A DNA stretch of 64,000 nt, taken from assembly GCF_014196845.1 (NCBI RefSeq), contig NZ_JACIEM010000003.1, positions 434,001-498,000 on the forward strand, given 5' to 3'. Below the pieces are notes generated by a model that did no database searches, was not told where the DNA came from, and worked only from the letters and a program-made list of their open reading frames with translations. Shown one piece after another: positions 26,770 to 35,843 of this stretch. The translations under genes and the position numbers were made by a program. The DNA is from Aurantimonas endophytica. GTDB taxonomy: Bacteria; Pseudomonadota; Alphaproteobacteria; Rhizobiales; Rhizobiaceae. The stretch's first letter is position 1, and every line of letters starts with the position of its first letter.

Positions 26770-27092
26770 TACCCGATCTCCAGTGCCGCGATGCGGCCGT
26801 CGCGAACGGTGAAGCGATGGGTGAGCGTCAGCGGGCTTCCGGGAAAGGATCCCGTGACCTCTGCCGGGACGACGAGAACACCGTCCTCGTCCTTGAGGGA
26901 CAAGGGCCGAGCCGTGAACGGCGTGCGCGCCATCGTGTCAACGCGCCAGTCGCGGATCGCCGGAATACCCTGATGTTGCTTGGCCTCGTCCCGGACGACC
27001 GCATCGTCCGTGAACACCGTGCTCAGTTCTGCGATAGAAGCATTCGCGTCCAGATCGAAGTAAAGGGCGAGTGGGTCAGGCATGGTCAGCAT
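26769..27092 (-). CDS. NTF2-like / SnoaL-like small protein
   Basis: A 107-residue alpha+beta protein of the nuclear-transport-factor-2-like fold: [19 protein letters not shown], then [12 protein letters not shown], a pattern typical of nuclear transport factor 2 family proteins, with a beta-rich C-terminal half. Members range from isomerases to ligand-binding accessories. No catalytic residue assignment is possible. CGGAGACGAC precedes the ATG. It is the first gene of a two-gene unit with the SDR and lies 55 bases from the divergent HxlR gene. Confidence 0.8.
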   Translation of the reverse strand: MLTMPDPLALYFDLDANASIAELSTVFTDDAVVRDEAKQHQGIPAIRDWRVDTMARTPFTARPLSLKDEDGVLVVPAEVTGSFPGSPLTLTHRFTVRDGRIAALEIG

Positions 27093-27147
27093 GTCGTCTC
27101 CGTGCGCTGCTGTTGCGTTCCCAACGATATCTATCTAGCCTCTGGGA

Positions 27148-27531
27148 ATGGCAAGTACGCACGAAAAAGTAGGGTACGCACCCGAAGGTAAGCCCCCTGA
27201 ACATACGCCGTTCACCGCCGCATCAGGCGTCGAGAGCGTCGTGCGGATGCTGGAGGGGCGCTGGAAGCTCGTCATCCTCTTCCATCTCTTCGGCGGCAAG
27301 CTCCTGCGCTTCTCTGATCTGGAACGGGCGATCCCCGCCATCTCGCAAAAGATGCTGATCCAGCAACTCCGCCAGATGGAATCTGACGGCATCGTCACCC
27401 GCCTCGTGCACCATCAGGTGCCACCGAAGGTCGAGTACGGGCTCACGGCGTGGGGCCAGTCGCTCTGTCCGGCGCTCGACGCGCTCTTGCAGTGGGCGGA
27501 AGCCAGGCCCGCGGATCCGGACGCGCCATGA
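27148..27531 (+). CDS. HxlR family winged-helix regulator
   Basis: A 127-residue DNA-binding protein. The HxlR core is evident: MLEGRWKLVILFHLFGGKLRF-type segment (here interrupted as KLLRFSDLERAIP), then ISQKMLIQQLRQMESDGIV and the wing VPPKVEYGLTAWGQSL. Members sense aldehydes, quinones or disulfide stress, often through a Cys; the only Cys here is near the C-terminus (SLCPAL). It is divergent from the NTF2-SDR pair with a 55-base gap, which almost certainly holds its operator. Confidence 0.9.
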   Translation: MASTHEKVGYAPEGKPPEHTPFTAASGVESVVRMLEGRWKLVILFHLFGGKLLRFSDLERAIPAISQKMLIQQLRQMESDGIVTRLVHHQVPPKVEYGLTAWGQSLCPALDALLQWAEARPADPDAP

Positions 27532-27537
27532 GACGCT

Positions 27538-28161
27538 TCAGCTGTGGCGGCCGTGGAGGCGGCGTTGCCGCCTGGCAAGGCCTAGCCGCGTCACGATAAC
27601 TGCCGTAGCGCCCAACGCCCAACCGGCCATGACGTCGCTCGGCCAATGATCTCCGGCCACGACGCGCGCCAGACAGGCCGCGGCTCCGGCAAGGACGAGC
27701 GGCACGCGCAGGCGCGGAAATGACATCGCCAGGCTGAGAGCGACTGCGGCGATGCAGGCTGCCTGCGCCGACGGCAGAGCGGCGAAGCGGTCGTCGAAGG
27801 CGAGCGGCTCGAAGCGCCACGGATCGGCGCCGATAGTAGAAGGTCGGATGCGGCCGATCAGGTGCTTGAGAAGCCCCGCGGCACCGAACGATGCTGCGGC
27901 GGAGACGAGGACCAGCGTCGCAACTCGGCCGGAAGACGGGCTCGGTGCCATCGGTTGGACAATGGCGGGCCTCGCTAGCGCCATCAGCCCCGCCACGACA
28001 GCGACGGCAACGCCGAGAGAGGCGAGCGTGATCGAGAATGCGGCAGCGCCGCTGGCGAGCCGGACCGACCAGGTCGCCACCCATTCAGCCAAAGGCTCGT
28101 CGACCCAGATCATGACCGGGATGATCATCAGGACGAGGGCGATCAGGCTGCGGCGCTGCAT
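27538..28161 (-). CDS. PAP2-superfamily membrane phosphatase
   Basis: A 207-residue inner-membrane lipid-phosphatase-like protein with five to six hydrophobic segments. Motif 1 is KHLIGRIRP (KxxxxxxRP) and motif 3 is ARVVAGDHWPSD (R-x5-H-x3-D). Motif 2 reads LPSAQA instead of PSGHA, so the usual general-acid histidine is replaced by Gln. It may have altered activity. The stop codon is 6 bases from the stop of the convergent HxlR gene, and the gene starts 4 bases after the monooxygenase ends, so the two are probably cotranscribed. Confidence 0.85.
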   Translation of the reverse strand: MQRRSLIALVLMIIPVMIWVDEPLAEWVATWSVRLASGAAAFSITLASLGVAVAVVAGLMALARPAIVQPMAPSPSSGRVATLVLVSAAASFGAAGLLKHLIGRIRPSTIGADPWRFEPLAFDDRFAALPSAQAACIAAVALSLAMSFPRLRVPLVLAGAAACLARVVAGDHWPSDVMAGWALGATAVIVTRLGLARRQRRLHGRHS

Positions 28162-28164
28162 GGA

Positions 28165-29277
28165 TCAGGCCTCCGCCAGCAGCGGCGTATAGCTGCGCCG
28201 GTAAAGCGAGCCACCGGCATACCGGAGCAGGCCGCCGCTGATCGCCAAAGGCAGCCGGCGAAGGCGGTCGCGGGCTTCGGACTGTTTCTGGACCCAGGAC
28301 ACGCGCGGATTTCGCCGTGCCGCATAGCCCTCCAGCGCGGCGCCGAGATCATCCGTCGCGGTGATCGCGTCGGCCAGCAGGACCGCGTCCTCGAAGGCCA
28401 TCCCGGCACCCTCGGCCATGCTGGGAGACGTCGCATGGGCCGCATCGCCGATCAACACGACACGGCCGCTGAAGTCCGCCTTCGGCCGCACCGTCTCGAT
28501 CCGGCTGAAATGCAGCGGCGTCGCGGGCAGCAGCTGCTCGAGCAGCGGCCCAAGCGGCGCGGCGAAGTCGGCGAAGATCGCCTGCAGCTCCGCGCCGGTC
28601 GCAAGCTCTCGCGGATCGTTCGCCGCCTGCGTGATGTCGATGTAGACATAGAGCGTCGACCGGTCGATCGGTTCCGCCAGCATTGTCCGCCCTTTGGCGA
28701 CCATCACCGTCCAGGCATCGATGCCCGGAACATTGGCGGCGAAGAACCGCCAGCATCCGTTGCCGGTATAGGTCGGCGGAGCGGGATCGATTGCCATCTG
28801 CCGGACCCGGGAATTGAGACCATCCGCACCTACGACGAGGTCGTAGGTTTCGGTGCTGTCATCGTCGAACGTCACGAGGCAGCCTTCCGCGACCTGCCGA
28901 AGCTTCGCGATGGTCCGGCCGGTGCGGATGGGCAATTCGGCGACGGATTCCCGCAGGATCGCGTGCATCACCGCACGGGGCATCCCGAGGCAGGGTCCGC
29001 AATCTGCCCAGAACGCCTCGGAATCGATCGTACTGAGGTACGTGCCCCGATAGTCATAGAAGTCCTGCCGCCGGATCGGCACGGCCGAGTGTGTGGCCTT
29101 GGACAACAGACCGAGGTCGGCCAGGGCACGGGACGCGTTGCCGGGCAGGAACAGCCCGAAGCCCGGCGTGTTCCAGTCGGGCCGCCGCTCGATGATGTCG
29201 GCATGTATGCCCCTGTTCAGGAGCGCGCGCGCCAGGGAAAGCCCGGCCAGCCCGGCGCCGACGATGAGTATTTTCAC
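28165..29277 (-). CDS. FAD-dependent aromatic-ring-type monooxygenase
   Basis: A 370-residue flavoprotein of the UbiH/PHBH group. The FAD-binding GxGxxG is KILIVGAGLAGLSLARAL at the N-terminus, followed by the acidic ribose contact in DIIERR. The second FAD motif is VVLIGDAAHATSPSMAEGAGMAFEDA, and the DG segment is DLVVGADGLNSRVR. This architecture fits hydroxylation of an aromatic or polyketide-like substrate with NAD(P)H. The start is GTG, with CGAGGACCATCATC upstream. Adjacent genes give no substrate clue. Confidence 0.88.
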   Translation of the reverse strand: MKILIVGAGLAGLSLARALLNRGIHADIIERRPDWNTPGFGLFLPGNASRALADLGLLSKATHSAVPIRRQDFYDYRGTYLSTIDSEAFWADCGPCLGMPRAVMHAILRESVAELPIRTGRTIAKLRQVAEGCLVTFDDDSTETYDLVVGADGLNSRVRQMAIDPAPPTYTGNGCWRFFAANVPGIDAWTVMVAKGRTMLAEPIDRSTLYVYIDITQAANDPRELATGAELQAIFADFAAPLGPLLEQLLPATPLHFSRIETVRPKADFSGRVVLIGDAAHATSPSMAEGAGMAFEDAVLLADAITATDDLGAALEGYAARRNPRVSWVQKQSEARDRLRRLPLAISGGLLRYAGGSLYRRSYTPLLAEA

Positions 29278-29506
29278 GATGATGGTCCTCGTTTGTGCCG
29301 GTTTCGGCTGCGAACGTCCACGCGCGCCGTCAGATCGCGCGCGTTCGGGAGGGTTTCTGCGGAGGCAGGCGGCACGGCTTCGGGACGCGGCGTCGCCACC
29401 GGTCGCGGAGCGCTCCGGTGACCGCCACGACGAAAGGCGATGCTGGCGATCTTCTATCGTGGGCCAGCGGTCTGCCGCGCCGGGAAGCTCAGCCGGGATA
29501 GTCTTT

Positions 29507-29825
29507 TCAGGACAGCGCGAGGCAGATCAATTGCGGCGGGGAGCCGACCTGCCCGACCCGGAAAAGCGCGATGATCGCGCCGCCGAAGAAGCCTGTGGCC
29601 AGGATCGCGCCGAGCGACGCCGATCGCGGGAAGCGTCCAATGATCAGCAACGCGGCGCAGGCCAATGTCGCGATCGCGATGCGCGGCCCGGCCTCGTCCG
29701 GGAAGCCCCCATGCGTCGACGCCTCGACGATTCATGGGCCGCGGAGCGATCTGTAGCGATCCATCCAGGAACAGCAGCAAAGCGATGATCGTCACGATCA
29801 GACGTCCAGACGTGGCGGTGCGCAT
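29507..29825 (-). pseudogene. DoxX-like membrane protein, frameshifted
   Basis: Two adjoining frames together read as a small DoxX-like membrane protein. The first starts at ATG 29825 (RLIVTIIALLLFLDGSLQIAPRPM, helix 1 of the family). The second continues with VEASTHGGFPDE, then IAIATLACAALLIIGRFPRSASLGAILATGFFGGAI and ends at 29507. Switching at about 29727-29735 requires removal of one base, for example an extra A in ATGAATC. The normal C-terminal helix also seems to be missing. It is a pseudogene unless the extra base is a sequencing error. Confidence 0.6.
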
Positions 29826-29999
29826 ACGAGCGGCTCTTCCAGTCGGTAGTGGGAATTCCCGCTGCTGGGCAACGCCTGCGCGGGGTGATCGGAAGTCGAC
29901 GTAGCTGGCGCCTGTTTGCTGGATGTTTCAGCGCCCGCGCACTCCGTTACATCGGCAATCCTTTGCCCACATCGCGAATGCGCGTCTTGCCGGCCTCGG

Positions 30000-30725
30000 C
30001 TACCGGACGGTCTCCACTTCGGCGGTCAGCATGTATCCGACTCCGCGTTCGGTCTTGATGAACCTTGGATTGCTGGGGTCGGCCTCCAGCTTGCGCCTCA
30101 GCCGCAGGATCAGCACGTCGATGCTGCGGTCGAACACTTCCTCGTCGTGCATGCGCGTCGCCGCGATCAGCTGCTCGCGGGTCAGGATCTGCTGCGGCGC
30201 GCGCAGGAAGGCGGTCAGCAGGTTGAACTCCCCCGCCGTCAGCTTCACCAGCGTCTGGTCCGGGGACGTCAGCCGGCGCATCCGGACGCTGAGCTCGAAC
30301 CCCGCAAAACGATAGCGGATCCGCTGCTGGAAATCCCGCGAACGCCCGTCGTTGCGTTCCGAGCGTCGCAGCACCGCTCTCGCCCGGGCCATCAGCTCCC
30401 GCAGGCTGAAAGGCTTGGTGACGTAGTCGTCCGCCCCCAGTTCGAGTGCGACCACCCGGTCCGGCTCGTCCCTTCGCTGCCCCGTGATGATGATCACCGG
30501 CACCTGGCTGTCGGCCGAAATGCTGCGCATCAGATCGAGCCCGTTCTCCTTCGACAGTTGCAGGTCGAGGATGATCAGGTCGGCCGGGCGCGCATTGAGC
30601 ACGCGTTTCAATGATGGCCCGTCAGGAGCCGTGCTGACCTCGTAGCCGTGATTGTTGAAGTAGGTGCCGATCAGGTCCCGCATGGCGGGATCGTCATCGA
30701 CGACCAGAATGTGTCTGCCGATCAT
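30000..30725 (-). CDS. OmpR/VirG-like response regulator
   Basis: A 241-residue two-domain regulator. The receiver domain (residues 1-115) has VVDDDP, the phospho-acceptor Asp in LIILDLQL, Thr in IIITGQ and Lys in VTKPFS. The winged-helix domain (~140-235) contains KLTAGEFNLLTAFL and SIDVLILRLRRKLEADP, strikingly close to Agrobacterium VirG. The ATG at 30725 was preferred over an upstream GTG because the receiver domain begins directly after it and AAAGG lies upstream. It is the last gene of the cytochrome-kinase-regulator set and presumably receives phosphate from the VirA-like kinase. Confidence 0.9.
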   Translation of the reverse strand: MIGRHILVVDDDPAMRDLIGTYFNNHGYEVSTAPDGPSLKRVLNARPADLIILDLQLSKENGLDLMRSISADSQVPVIIITGQRRDEPDRVVALELGADDYVTKPFSLRELMARARAVLRRSERNDGRSRDFQQRIRYRFAGFELSVRMRRLTSPDQTLVKLTAGEFNLLTAFLRAPQQILTREQLIAATRMHDEEVFDRSIDVLILRLRRKLEADPSNPRFIKTERGVGYMLTAEVETVR

Positions 30726-30796
30726 GGGTCTCGACCTTTCTTGGACACAGGGTTGGGCGGCCTGATGCACGTGCCGTCGGTTGATGAAGGGTGATG

Positions 30797-33295
30797 TCAG
30801 CTGGCAGCCGGCGCGGGAATCTGCCGGGCAAGCGCGAGCGCCAGTGTCTCCATTCGCAGCGGCTTCTCGAGGCGCTCTTCGAGGCGATCCGGCCCTCCCT
30901 CCCGGCCGGAGCCGCGTTCGGCAAGGATGAGAATCGGCAGGTCCTGGCGCATTTCACGCAGACGCCTTCGAAGGCTCTGCGGGCCGGATCCGACGAGTTT
31001 TTCGTCCAGCAACGCAAGATCGAAGCGATCGAGACTTTCGCCCACGGCGTTCAATGCCGCTTCCTTTTGCTCGAAACCGACCGCCTCGTAGCCCAGATTC
31101 GCCAGCATTTCCTCCAGCAGCATGCGTCGTTGCTCGGCCGGATCGACGACCAGGATGGTCTGGCCGGATCCCCGCGGCACCTCCTGGCTCAGGGCCGCGG
31201 CATCCTGGTCCTCGACCGGCAAGACGTCGCCGCGCGGGAAATAGGCCTCGATCGTCGTCCCCTTGCCCGTGGCGCTGTTCACGTTCAGCGCGCCCTTATG
31301 GGCCGTAACGATGCCATGAACGGCGGAGAGCCCGAGCCCCGTGCCCTCTCCGACCGTCTTGGTGGTAAAGAACGGCTCGAACATCCGCCTGAGGGTCTGG
31401 GAGTTCATTCCATGACCGCAGTCGCTGACGGCGAGCCGGACATAGCGACCGGCGGGCAATCGGCCGTGCGAAAGGTCGCGGCCGCGTTTCAAGGCGATCT
31501 CGTCGAGGACCACCTCGACGACACCGGCCCGGTCCATCGCATGCACCGCGTTGACGCAGAGATTGACGACAACCTGCTGCAGTTCCGCCGGGTCGCCCAT
31601 GATGACGCCTTCGTCCTCTTCGAACCGGGTGATTATCTCGAGCGTATCGGGGAAGGAGGCGCGGACGAGATCGAGCGCCTCGCTCACGGCGGGCGCCATC
31701 CGCATGGGACGATACTGCCTCTCCCGGCGCCGGCTGAATGCGAGGATCTGGTCGGTGATGTTCTGGGCCCGCATCCCGGCGCGCACGATCTGCTGGACCT
31801 GCCGATGGGTGGGGCTGCCGGCATCCAGATCGGTCAGGGCGAGCTCCCCGTATCCGAGGATCGCGCCCAGCATGTTGTTGTATTCATGCGCGATTCCGCC
31901 GGCCAGCGTGCCCAGGGACTCCAGCCTCTGGGCCTCTGACAGACGCGTCTGCAGGGTCTCGCGCTCGCGATCGCTGTGCGCACGCTGCAGCGCGTTGGTG
32001 AAGATCTCGGCGGCGGTGCGCAGCAGCGCGACTTCGTCGGCCGGCCATTTCCGCTCCTTCGAACGCGTCGCGAAGCTCAGATAACCGAACTGCTGCTCGC
32101 CGTTGCGGACCGGCAGGACCAGCCAGGAGCGGTAGCCCAGTCGCGACAGGCGATGTCGGACGGAGCCGATGGGAAGCGCGGAGATTCGGGGCACTTCGAC
32201 CCCGCCGTGAGGCTCGCGCTTGCCCTGCCAGTCTTCGGCTATGGCCAGCAGCGAGGACGAAACGACGTCGTCGGGTTCCCTCTCTCCACGGGCGGAACCC
32301 TCGGGCGCCGCTTCATCCTGCTTGCGCAGGAGCCGGGCTTCCTCGATCCCCGCGAACCCGACCAGCGTCGACAGGCCCGCCTTGATCTCCTGGCAGAGAT
32401 CATCGAGCTTGAGATCGATGAATCCCGTTGAGACGGTGGCGATCGCGGCCTCAAGGGCCAGGCGATCCCGCAGCACCGACGCGTTCTGCTGAAGCCGCAG
32501 GAAGAGGTACGTCACATAGGCCGCCAGCACCACGGCGGCCGAGTAGAGGATGAGCCGAAACAGCGCGGCGCGTTCCGAAGCCTCCGCGTAGAGATCAAGA
32601 TACCGAGCCTGATAGCGCTGGACGAGGTTGGCGATGGGGATGCGCTGAAGATCGGCCGTGATCTCGTCCACGACGGGAAGCGCGCTCGCCAGGACTCGAC
32701 CGTGAATGGTGAGCGTGCGGGTGATCGGCCCCTGCAACTCGGCGGCGAACGGAAACAGGAGCCGGTTCAGCGCCAGGTTCAACCTGGTCCGGTTATCGTC
32801 GCTCGGCTCGCGCGTGAAGCGCGAGACCGATCCTGCCACACCGGTCAATCTTATATGCGCCTCGCCGTTGTCCGCCGGGAGATCTCCCTTCAGGGTCTCC
32901 AGTGCATCGTTGAAGATGATCTGCGAATTCTGCATGATCGCGTTCCGGGACTTGAACCGCTCGACCAGTTCGCCGGCAAGGCCGGTCGCCGAGATGAGCT
33001 CGAGGGCAACCTGCTCGAGCTGCGTATCCGCCGCGAACGCATGTCGGGGAAGCCTGATGACCGACTGCTGCATCGTCGCCAGGTTGCGGACCAGCGGGTC
33101 GTAGTTCTGCAGGATCGCGCTTCTCGCCTGGATCACGTCGCGCTGGAGCGAGGCGTTGCTCATGTCGATCGACCGAAGGACCTCCAATGTCTGCTGATGC
33201 TCGGCGTCGTCGGGATTCATGCTGAGCCGGAGAAGGATGGTCAGTATGACCAGCATTCCCGTCGTAGCAGCAAGAAACAGCGGGAACTTGGTCAA
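30797..33295 (-). CDS. VirA-like hybrid sensor histidine kinase
   Basis: An 832-residue membrane sensor. TM1 lies at about residues 4-22, followed by a ~220-residue periplasmic, mostly helical sensor (DAHL-like) and TM2 at ~245-267. Next come a GAF-like domain (~290-440), the HisKA box GGIAHEYNNMLGAILGYGEL with the phospho-accepting His near residue 469, a HATPase domain with GHGMN and GEGTGLGLS, and a C-terminal receiver (~715-825: VVDPAEQ, LLDEKL, KPL). This order matches VirA-type kinases. The start is TTG, overlapping the cytochrome stop as TTGA. Signal and target genes are unknown. Confidence 0.9.
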   Translation of the reverse strand: MTKFPLFLAATTGMLVILTILLRLSMNPDDAEHQQTLEVLRSIDMSNASLQRDVIQARSAILQNYDPLVRNLATMQQSVIRLPRHAFAADTQLEQVALELISATGLAGELVERFKSRNAIMQNSQIIFNDALETLKGDLPADNGEAHIRLTGVAGSVSRFTREPSDDNRTRLNLALNRLLFPFAAELQGPITRTLTIHGRVLASALPVVDEITADLQRIPIANLVQRYQARYLDLYAEASERAALFRLILYSAAVVLAAYVTYLFLRLQQNASVLRDRLALEAAIATVSTGFIDLKLDDLCQEIKAGLSTLVGFAGIEEARLLRKQDEAAPEGSARGEREPDDVVSSSLLAIAEDWQGKREPHGGVEVPRISALPIGSVRHRLSRLGYRSWLVLPVRNGEQQFGYLSFATRSKERKWPADEVALLRTAAEIFTNALQRAHSDRERETLQTRLSEAQRLESLGTLAGGIAHEYNNMLGAILGYGELALTDLDAGSPTHRQVQQIVRAGMRAQNITDQILAFSRRRERQYRPMRMAPAVSEALDLVRASFPDTLEIITRFEEDEGVIMGDPAELQQVVVNLCVNAVHAMDRAGVVEVVLDEIALKRGRDLSHGRLPAGRYVRLAVSDCGHGMNSQTLRRMFEPFFTTKTVGEGTGLGLSAVHGIVTAHKGALNVNSATGKGTTIEAYFPRGDVLPVEDQDAAALSQEVPRGSGQTILVVDPAEQRRMLLEEMLANLGYEAVGFEQKEAALNAVGESLDRFDLALLDEKLVGSGPQSLRRRLREMRQDLPILILAERGSGREGGPDRLEERLEKPLRMETLALALARQIPAPAAS

Positions 33296-34422
33296 TAGCG
33301 TTTGTCCTGGGCCGCGGGCCGCACACCCATGTCGGTCCTGCCGCTCAGCGTCGCCAGAAATTTCACGATCAGATCCACGCTGGCTCTCGGCAGGCGCCGC
33401 CCGAGTTGGCTTGCTGCCATCTCGTCGACCGCGTCATGGAGGGAAGCTGACCTGCCGTCGTGAAAATACGGCGCCGTCAGGGCGACGTTGCGAAGGCTGG
33501 GGACCCGGAAGAGGTAGCGGTCTTCGGGCCTCTCCGTGATGGTATAGCGGCCGAGGTCCGCCCTCCGTGACGCCTGGCTCTCGTGCTGCCTCTCCTGCGC
33601 GAAGCGAGGGGAGAACACCGGGAAGCGTTGCATGAGATTGCCGCCGATATTCTCGCCCTGATGGCAGGACACGCAGCCGAACGCCTTGAACAGCACGTAT
33701 CCCTGCTCCTCTTCCGCCGTGATGGCCGCCGCGTCGCCCCGCAGATAGCGATCGAAGCGACTGTCCGGGGTCGTCAGCGAGCGCTGGAACGCCCCGAGCG
33801 CATCAAGGACGCCGCGTCGCGTCGGACGCTCGCCAAGAACCTGTTGGAAGCGTTCGACGTAATCCGGATTGTCGCCAAGCGTCCGAAGGATCCGGGGCCA
33901 GGTGGCTCCCATGACGTTGGGATCCAGGAGAATGGCCTCGTTCTGCTCTTCCAGTGTCGTAAAGTTGCCCCGCCAGTTGAAGCGATAGTTCTTAGCGGCA
34001 TTGAAAATGCTCGGGACGTTGAAAAGAAGTTCCTCTCCGTCGATCCCGATCGCTCTGCGCTTGCCGTCTTCCCCACCACCGTCGAGCTTGTGACAGGTCG
34101 CGCAGGAGCGACCCGCACCGCCGGACAGGTCCTGATCCGTGAACAGCAGGCCACCAAGTTCCACCAGTCCCGCATCGAGGCCAGTGACGGACAGCAAGGG
34201 GGTGATGGGCTCCGGGAGACCCGTCTGCGGCCCGGAAGCCGCTCCGCTCCAGCGATCATAGGGCGCCGGGAACTGCCGCTCGATGGCGTAGGCGAGGATT
34301 GGAAGCGGCGCGACCGCCGCGCAGACGACGGCGAGGATCGCCAGACGGGACCGCGGCGCGGACAGGCCGCGCTTCTGCTTCAGCCCCGGCGATGAAGCGC
34401 CCCGCCGTATCCGCGACGTCAT
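33292..34422 (-). CDS. Di-haem cytochrome c peroxidase-like protein
   Basis: A 376-residue exported protein with an N-terminal signal anchor (LAILAVVCAAVAPLPIL, residues ~26-42) and two haem c sites: CATCH at ~108-112 and CVSCH at ~247-251. YFHDGRSASLHDAV near the C-terminus is a MauG/CcpA-family motif. Family members reduce H2O2 or oxidise partner proteins in the periplasm. The ATG at 34422 gives the signal sequence; a longer frame adds no similarity. It is the first gene of an operon with a VirA-like kinase, which suggests a link between periplasmic redox chemistry and signalling. Confidence 0.88.
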   Translation of the reverse strand: MTSRIRRGASSPGLKQKRGLSAPRSRLAILAVVCAAVAPLPILAYAIERQFPAPYDRWSGAASGPQTGLPEPITPLLSVTGLDAGLVELGGLLFTDQDLSGGAGRSCATCHKLDGGGEDGKRRAIGIDGEELLFNVPSIFNAAKNYRFNWRGNFTTLEEQNEAILLDPNVMGATWPRILRTLGDNPDYVERFQQVLGERPTRRGVLDALGAFQRSLTTPDSRFDRYLRGDAAAITAEEEQGYVLFKAFGCVSCHQGENIGGNLMQRFPVFSPRFAQERQHESQASRRADLGRYTITERPEDRYLFRVPSLRNVALTAPYFHDGRSASLHDAVDEMAASQLGRRLPRASVDLIVKFLATLSGRTDMGVRPAAQDKRY

Positions 34423-34956
34423 GCGCCCGCCGAACCGGATGAAATAGCCGCTACTCTTGTACAACGTCGTTCGCTTCAAGCAGATTGTCCGGGACCTTGC
34501 GCTCGATGACGTAGGGAGCTCCCCAGAATGCACGAGGCCCTGATGCACCGCAACATTTCGTGAACGAGCCGAAGCAGCAGTAAACCGAACTGCAACCGGC
34601 ATGATTTCGGGCGTATTTCATGTCGAACGCTCTGCGTTTCAGATGTAGCTGCTATGGGCGTTTCCGATGGTGGCTTGTCGCGGGGGTGTTGCGCCATGCT
34701 CGCAAGTGCCTGTCGATTGCGCCGGCCCCCAATGGACGCCGTCCCCGGGGCCAATCGACTTTGCGACGATTGGCGAAAACTTGCGCCGGGCAGCGTCTAC
34801 AACGCGCCCCGCTGCAGGCCGAATTCGCCCATTACAATTGTAGGCGCCCATTCGCGATCTGAAACAGGCAAGCAACTCTTCCGGACCAGAACCTGCCTCG
34901 TATCAAAACCTGCTTTATTTTGGCACCAATTCCAGCAGGAAAATGAGGTAGTATAC
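34423..34956. other. Intergenic region upstream of the cytochrome operon and a small secreted-protein gene
   Basis: This 534-base divergent gap contains no convincing protein. It includes the 10-base palindrome TACAATTGTA at 34833-34842 and an inverted pair GTCGATTG/CAATCGAC (34712-34719 and 34752-34759) with a 32-base spacer. Promoters for both flanking units are expected here, but I cannot place -35/-10 boxes with confidence. A small RNA is possible but unsupported. Confidence 0.45.
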
Positions 34957-35271
34957 ATGAGATTTCTTCCCGTACTCGCCGTATTTCGCAGTCTTGCAGG
35001 ATCAATACAGCTTGCAGGCGCCGTCGAGATCCCTGGATCGGATGCTAGCCGCCGGGCCAAGGACGAAGCCGCACGCCGGTCGACCGCGCTCGGGATCCAG
35101 GGTGGTCCGCTGCTAGGCGGCAGCTCGGCTACGATGTCGGGCTACACATCCGTTTCGCCCTCGACCGGTGGCGCCAGCTCAAGCGGCGTCCCGAGCCGCA
35201 GGCCGGCGGCGCCACGCCTGCAGCACCAACCGTCGAGCACGGCGCCATCAAACAACGGCTTCCCGTTCTGA
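34957..35271 (+). CDS. Small exported Ser/Pro-rich hypothetical protein
   Basis: A 104-residue protein with a plausible signal peptide (MRFLPVLAVFRSLAGSIQLAGA). The mature part has low complexity, rich in Ser, Gly, Ala and Pro (for example SSATMSGYTSVSPSTGG), and ends NNGFPF. No domain is recognised. GAGG lies nine bases before the ATG. The signal sequence and ribosome site make a real gene likely, but no neighbour suggests a function. Confidence 0.5.
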   Translation: MRFLPVLAVFRSLAGSIQLAGAVEIPGSDASRRAKDEAARRSTALGIQGGPLLGGSSATMSGYTSVSPSTGGASSSGVPSRRPAAPRLQHQPSSTAPSNNGFPF

Positions 35272-35417
35272 CGACAGGCAGTGCAGTCGGCGCTTGAGAT
35301 CGAGCGCCGCCTGCGATCGCCGACACGACTCCTGCGGCTTTCGCTTCTCCGGCGCCCGTTCATCATCTGGTCCGGACGCGCTTGAAACCAGACAATCGCT
35401 CATCCGAGGACGAAACG

Positions 35418-35735
35418 ATGTTTCACAATGCCCAGCGCAGCAAGAATACGGCTCCCGCCGTGCACCGGCTGGCTCCATCCCCGAGGTGGCCGTCCGGTCA
35501 AAAGTCGGCCCGCCGTCCGTCGCGGCTGCTCCAGCAGTTCCTCGTCCAGGCAAGAGGGATGGTGGCAGCTCTGAACGAGATGCTCCGTCGTCATCGTGAC
35601 GAAGAGCGGCTGCGGGAAATGCCTGATCACCAACTCCGCGACATCGGCCTGCAACGCCTGTCGGGCGGCCATTTCGTCCGGATAAGCCCTATTCCGTGGC
35701 AGCAGGATCGGCGCAATTCGCGCGGGCCGAGATGA
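35418..35735 (+). CDS. DUF1127 domain protein
   Basis: A 105-residue basic protein with a C-terminal DUF1127 domain: RRHRDEERLREMPDHQLRDIGL is the near-consensus core (partial: LREMPDHQLRDIGL). Such small Arg-rich proteins in alphaproteobacteria are linked to RNA binding and to phosphate and carbon metabolism. The N-terminal ~45 residues are an unconserved basic extension; most members are 45-75 residues long. ATG 35418 follows GAGGACGAAACG. The gene appears monocistronic. Confidence 0.8.
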   Translation: MFHNAQRSKNTAPAVHRLAPSPRWPSGQKSARRPSRLLQQFLVQARGMVAALNEMLRRHRDEERLREMPDHQLRDIGLQRLSGGHFVRISPIPWQQDRRNSRGPR

Positions 35736-35843
35736 GGCCTCGCGCCGACCTTTAACGCCGGAAGATCTGCGCATGACGGGGCACCGTCATGCGCGTTACC
35801 ATCCCGACGCGGGTTCTGTCGGAGTCCGCGCCGCCGATCCGGC

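Noticed and set aside
30000-33295. Part of a virulence or conjugation vir region
   Set aside because: Only the sensor and regulator resemble VirA/VirG; no virB, virD or relaxase genes occur, and the cotranscribed gene is a cytochrome.
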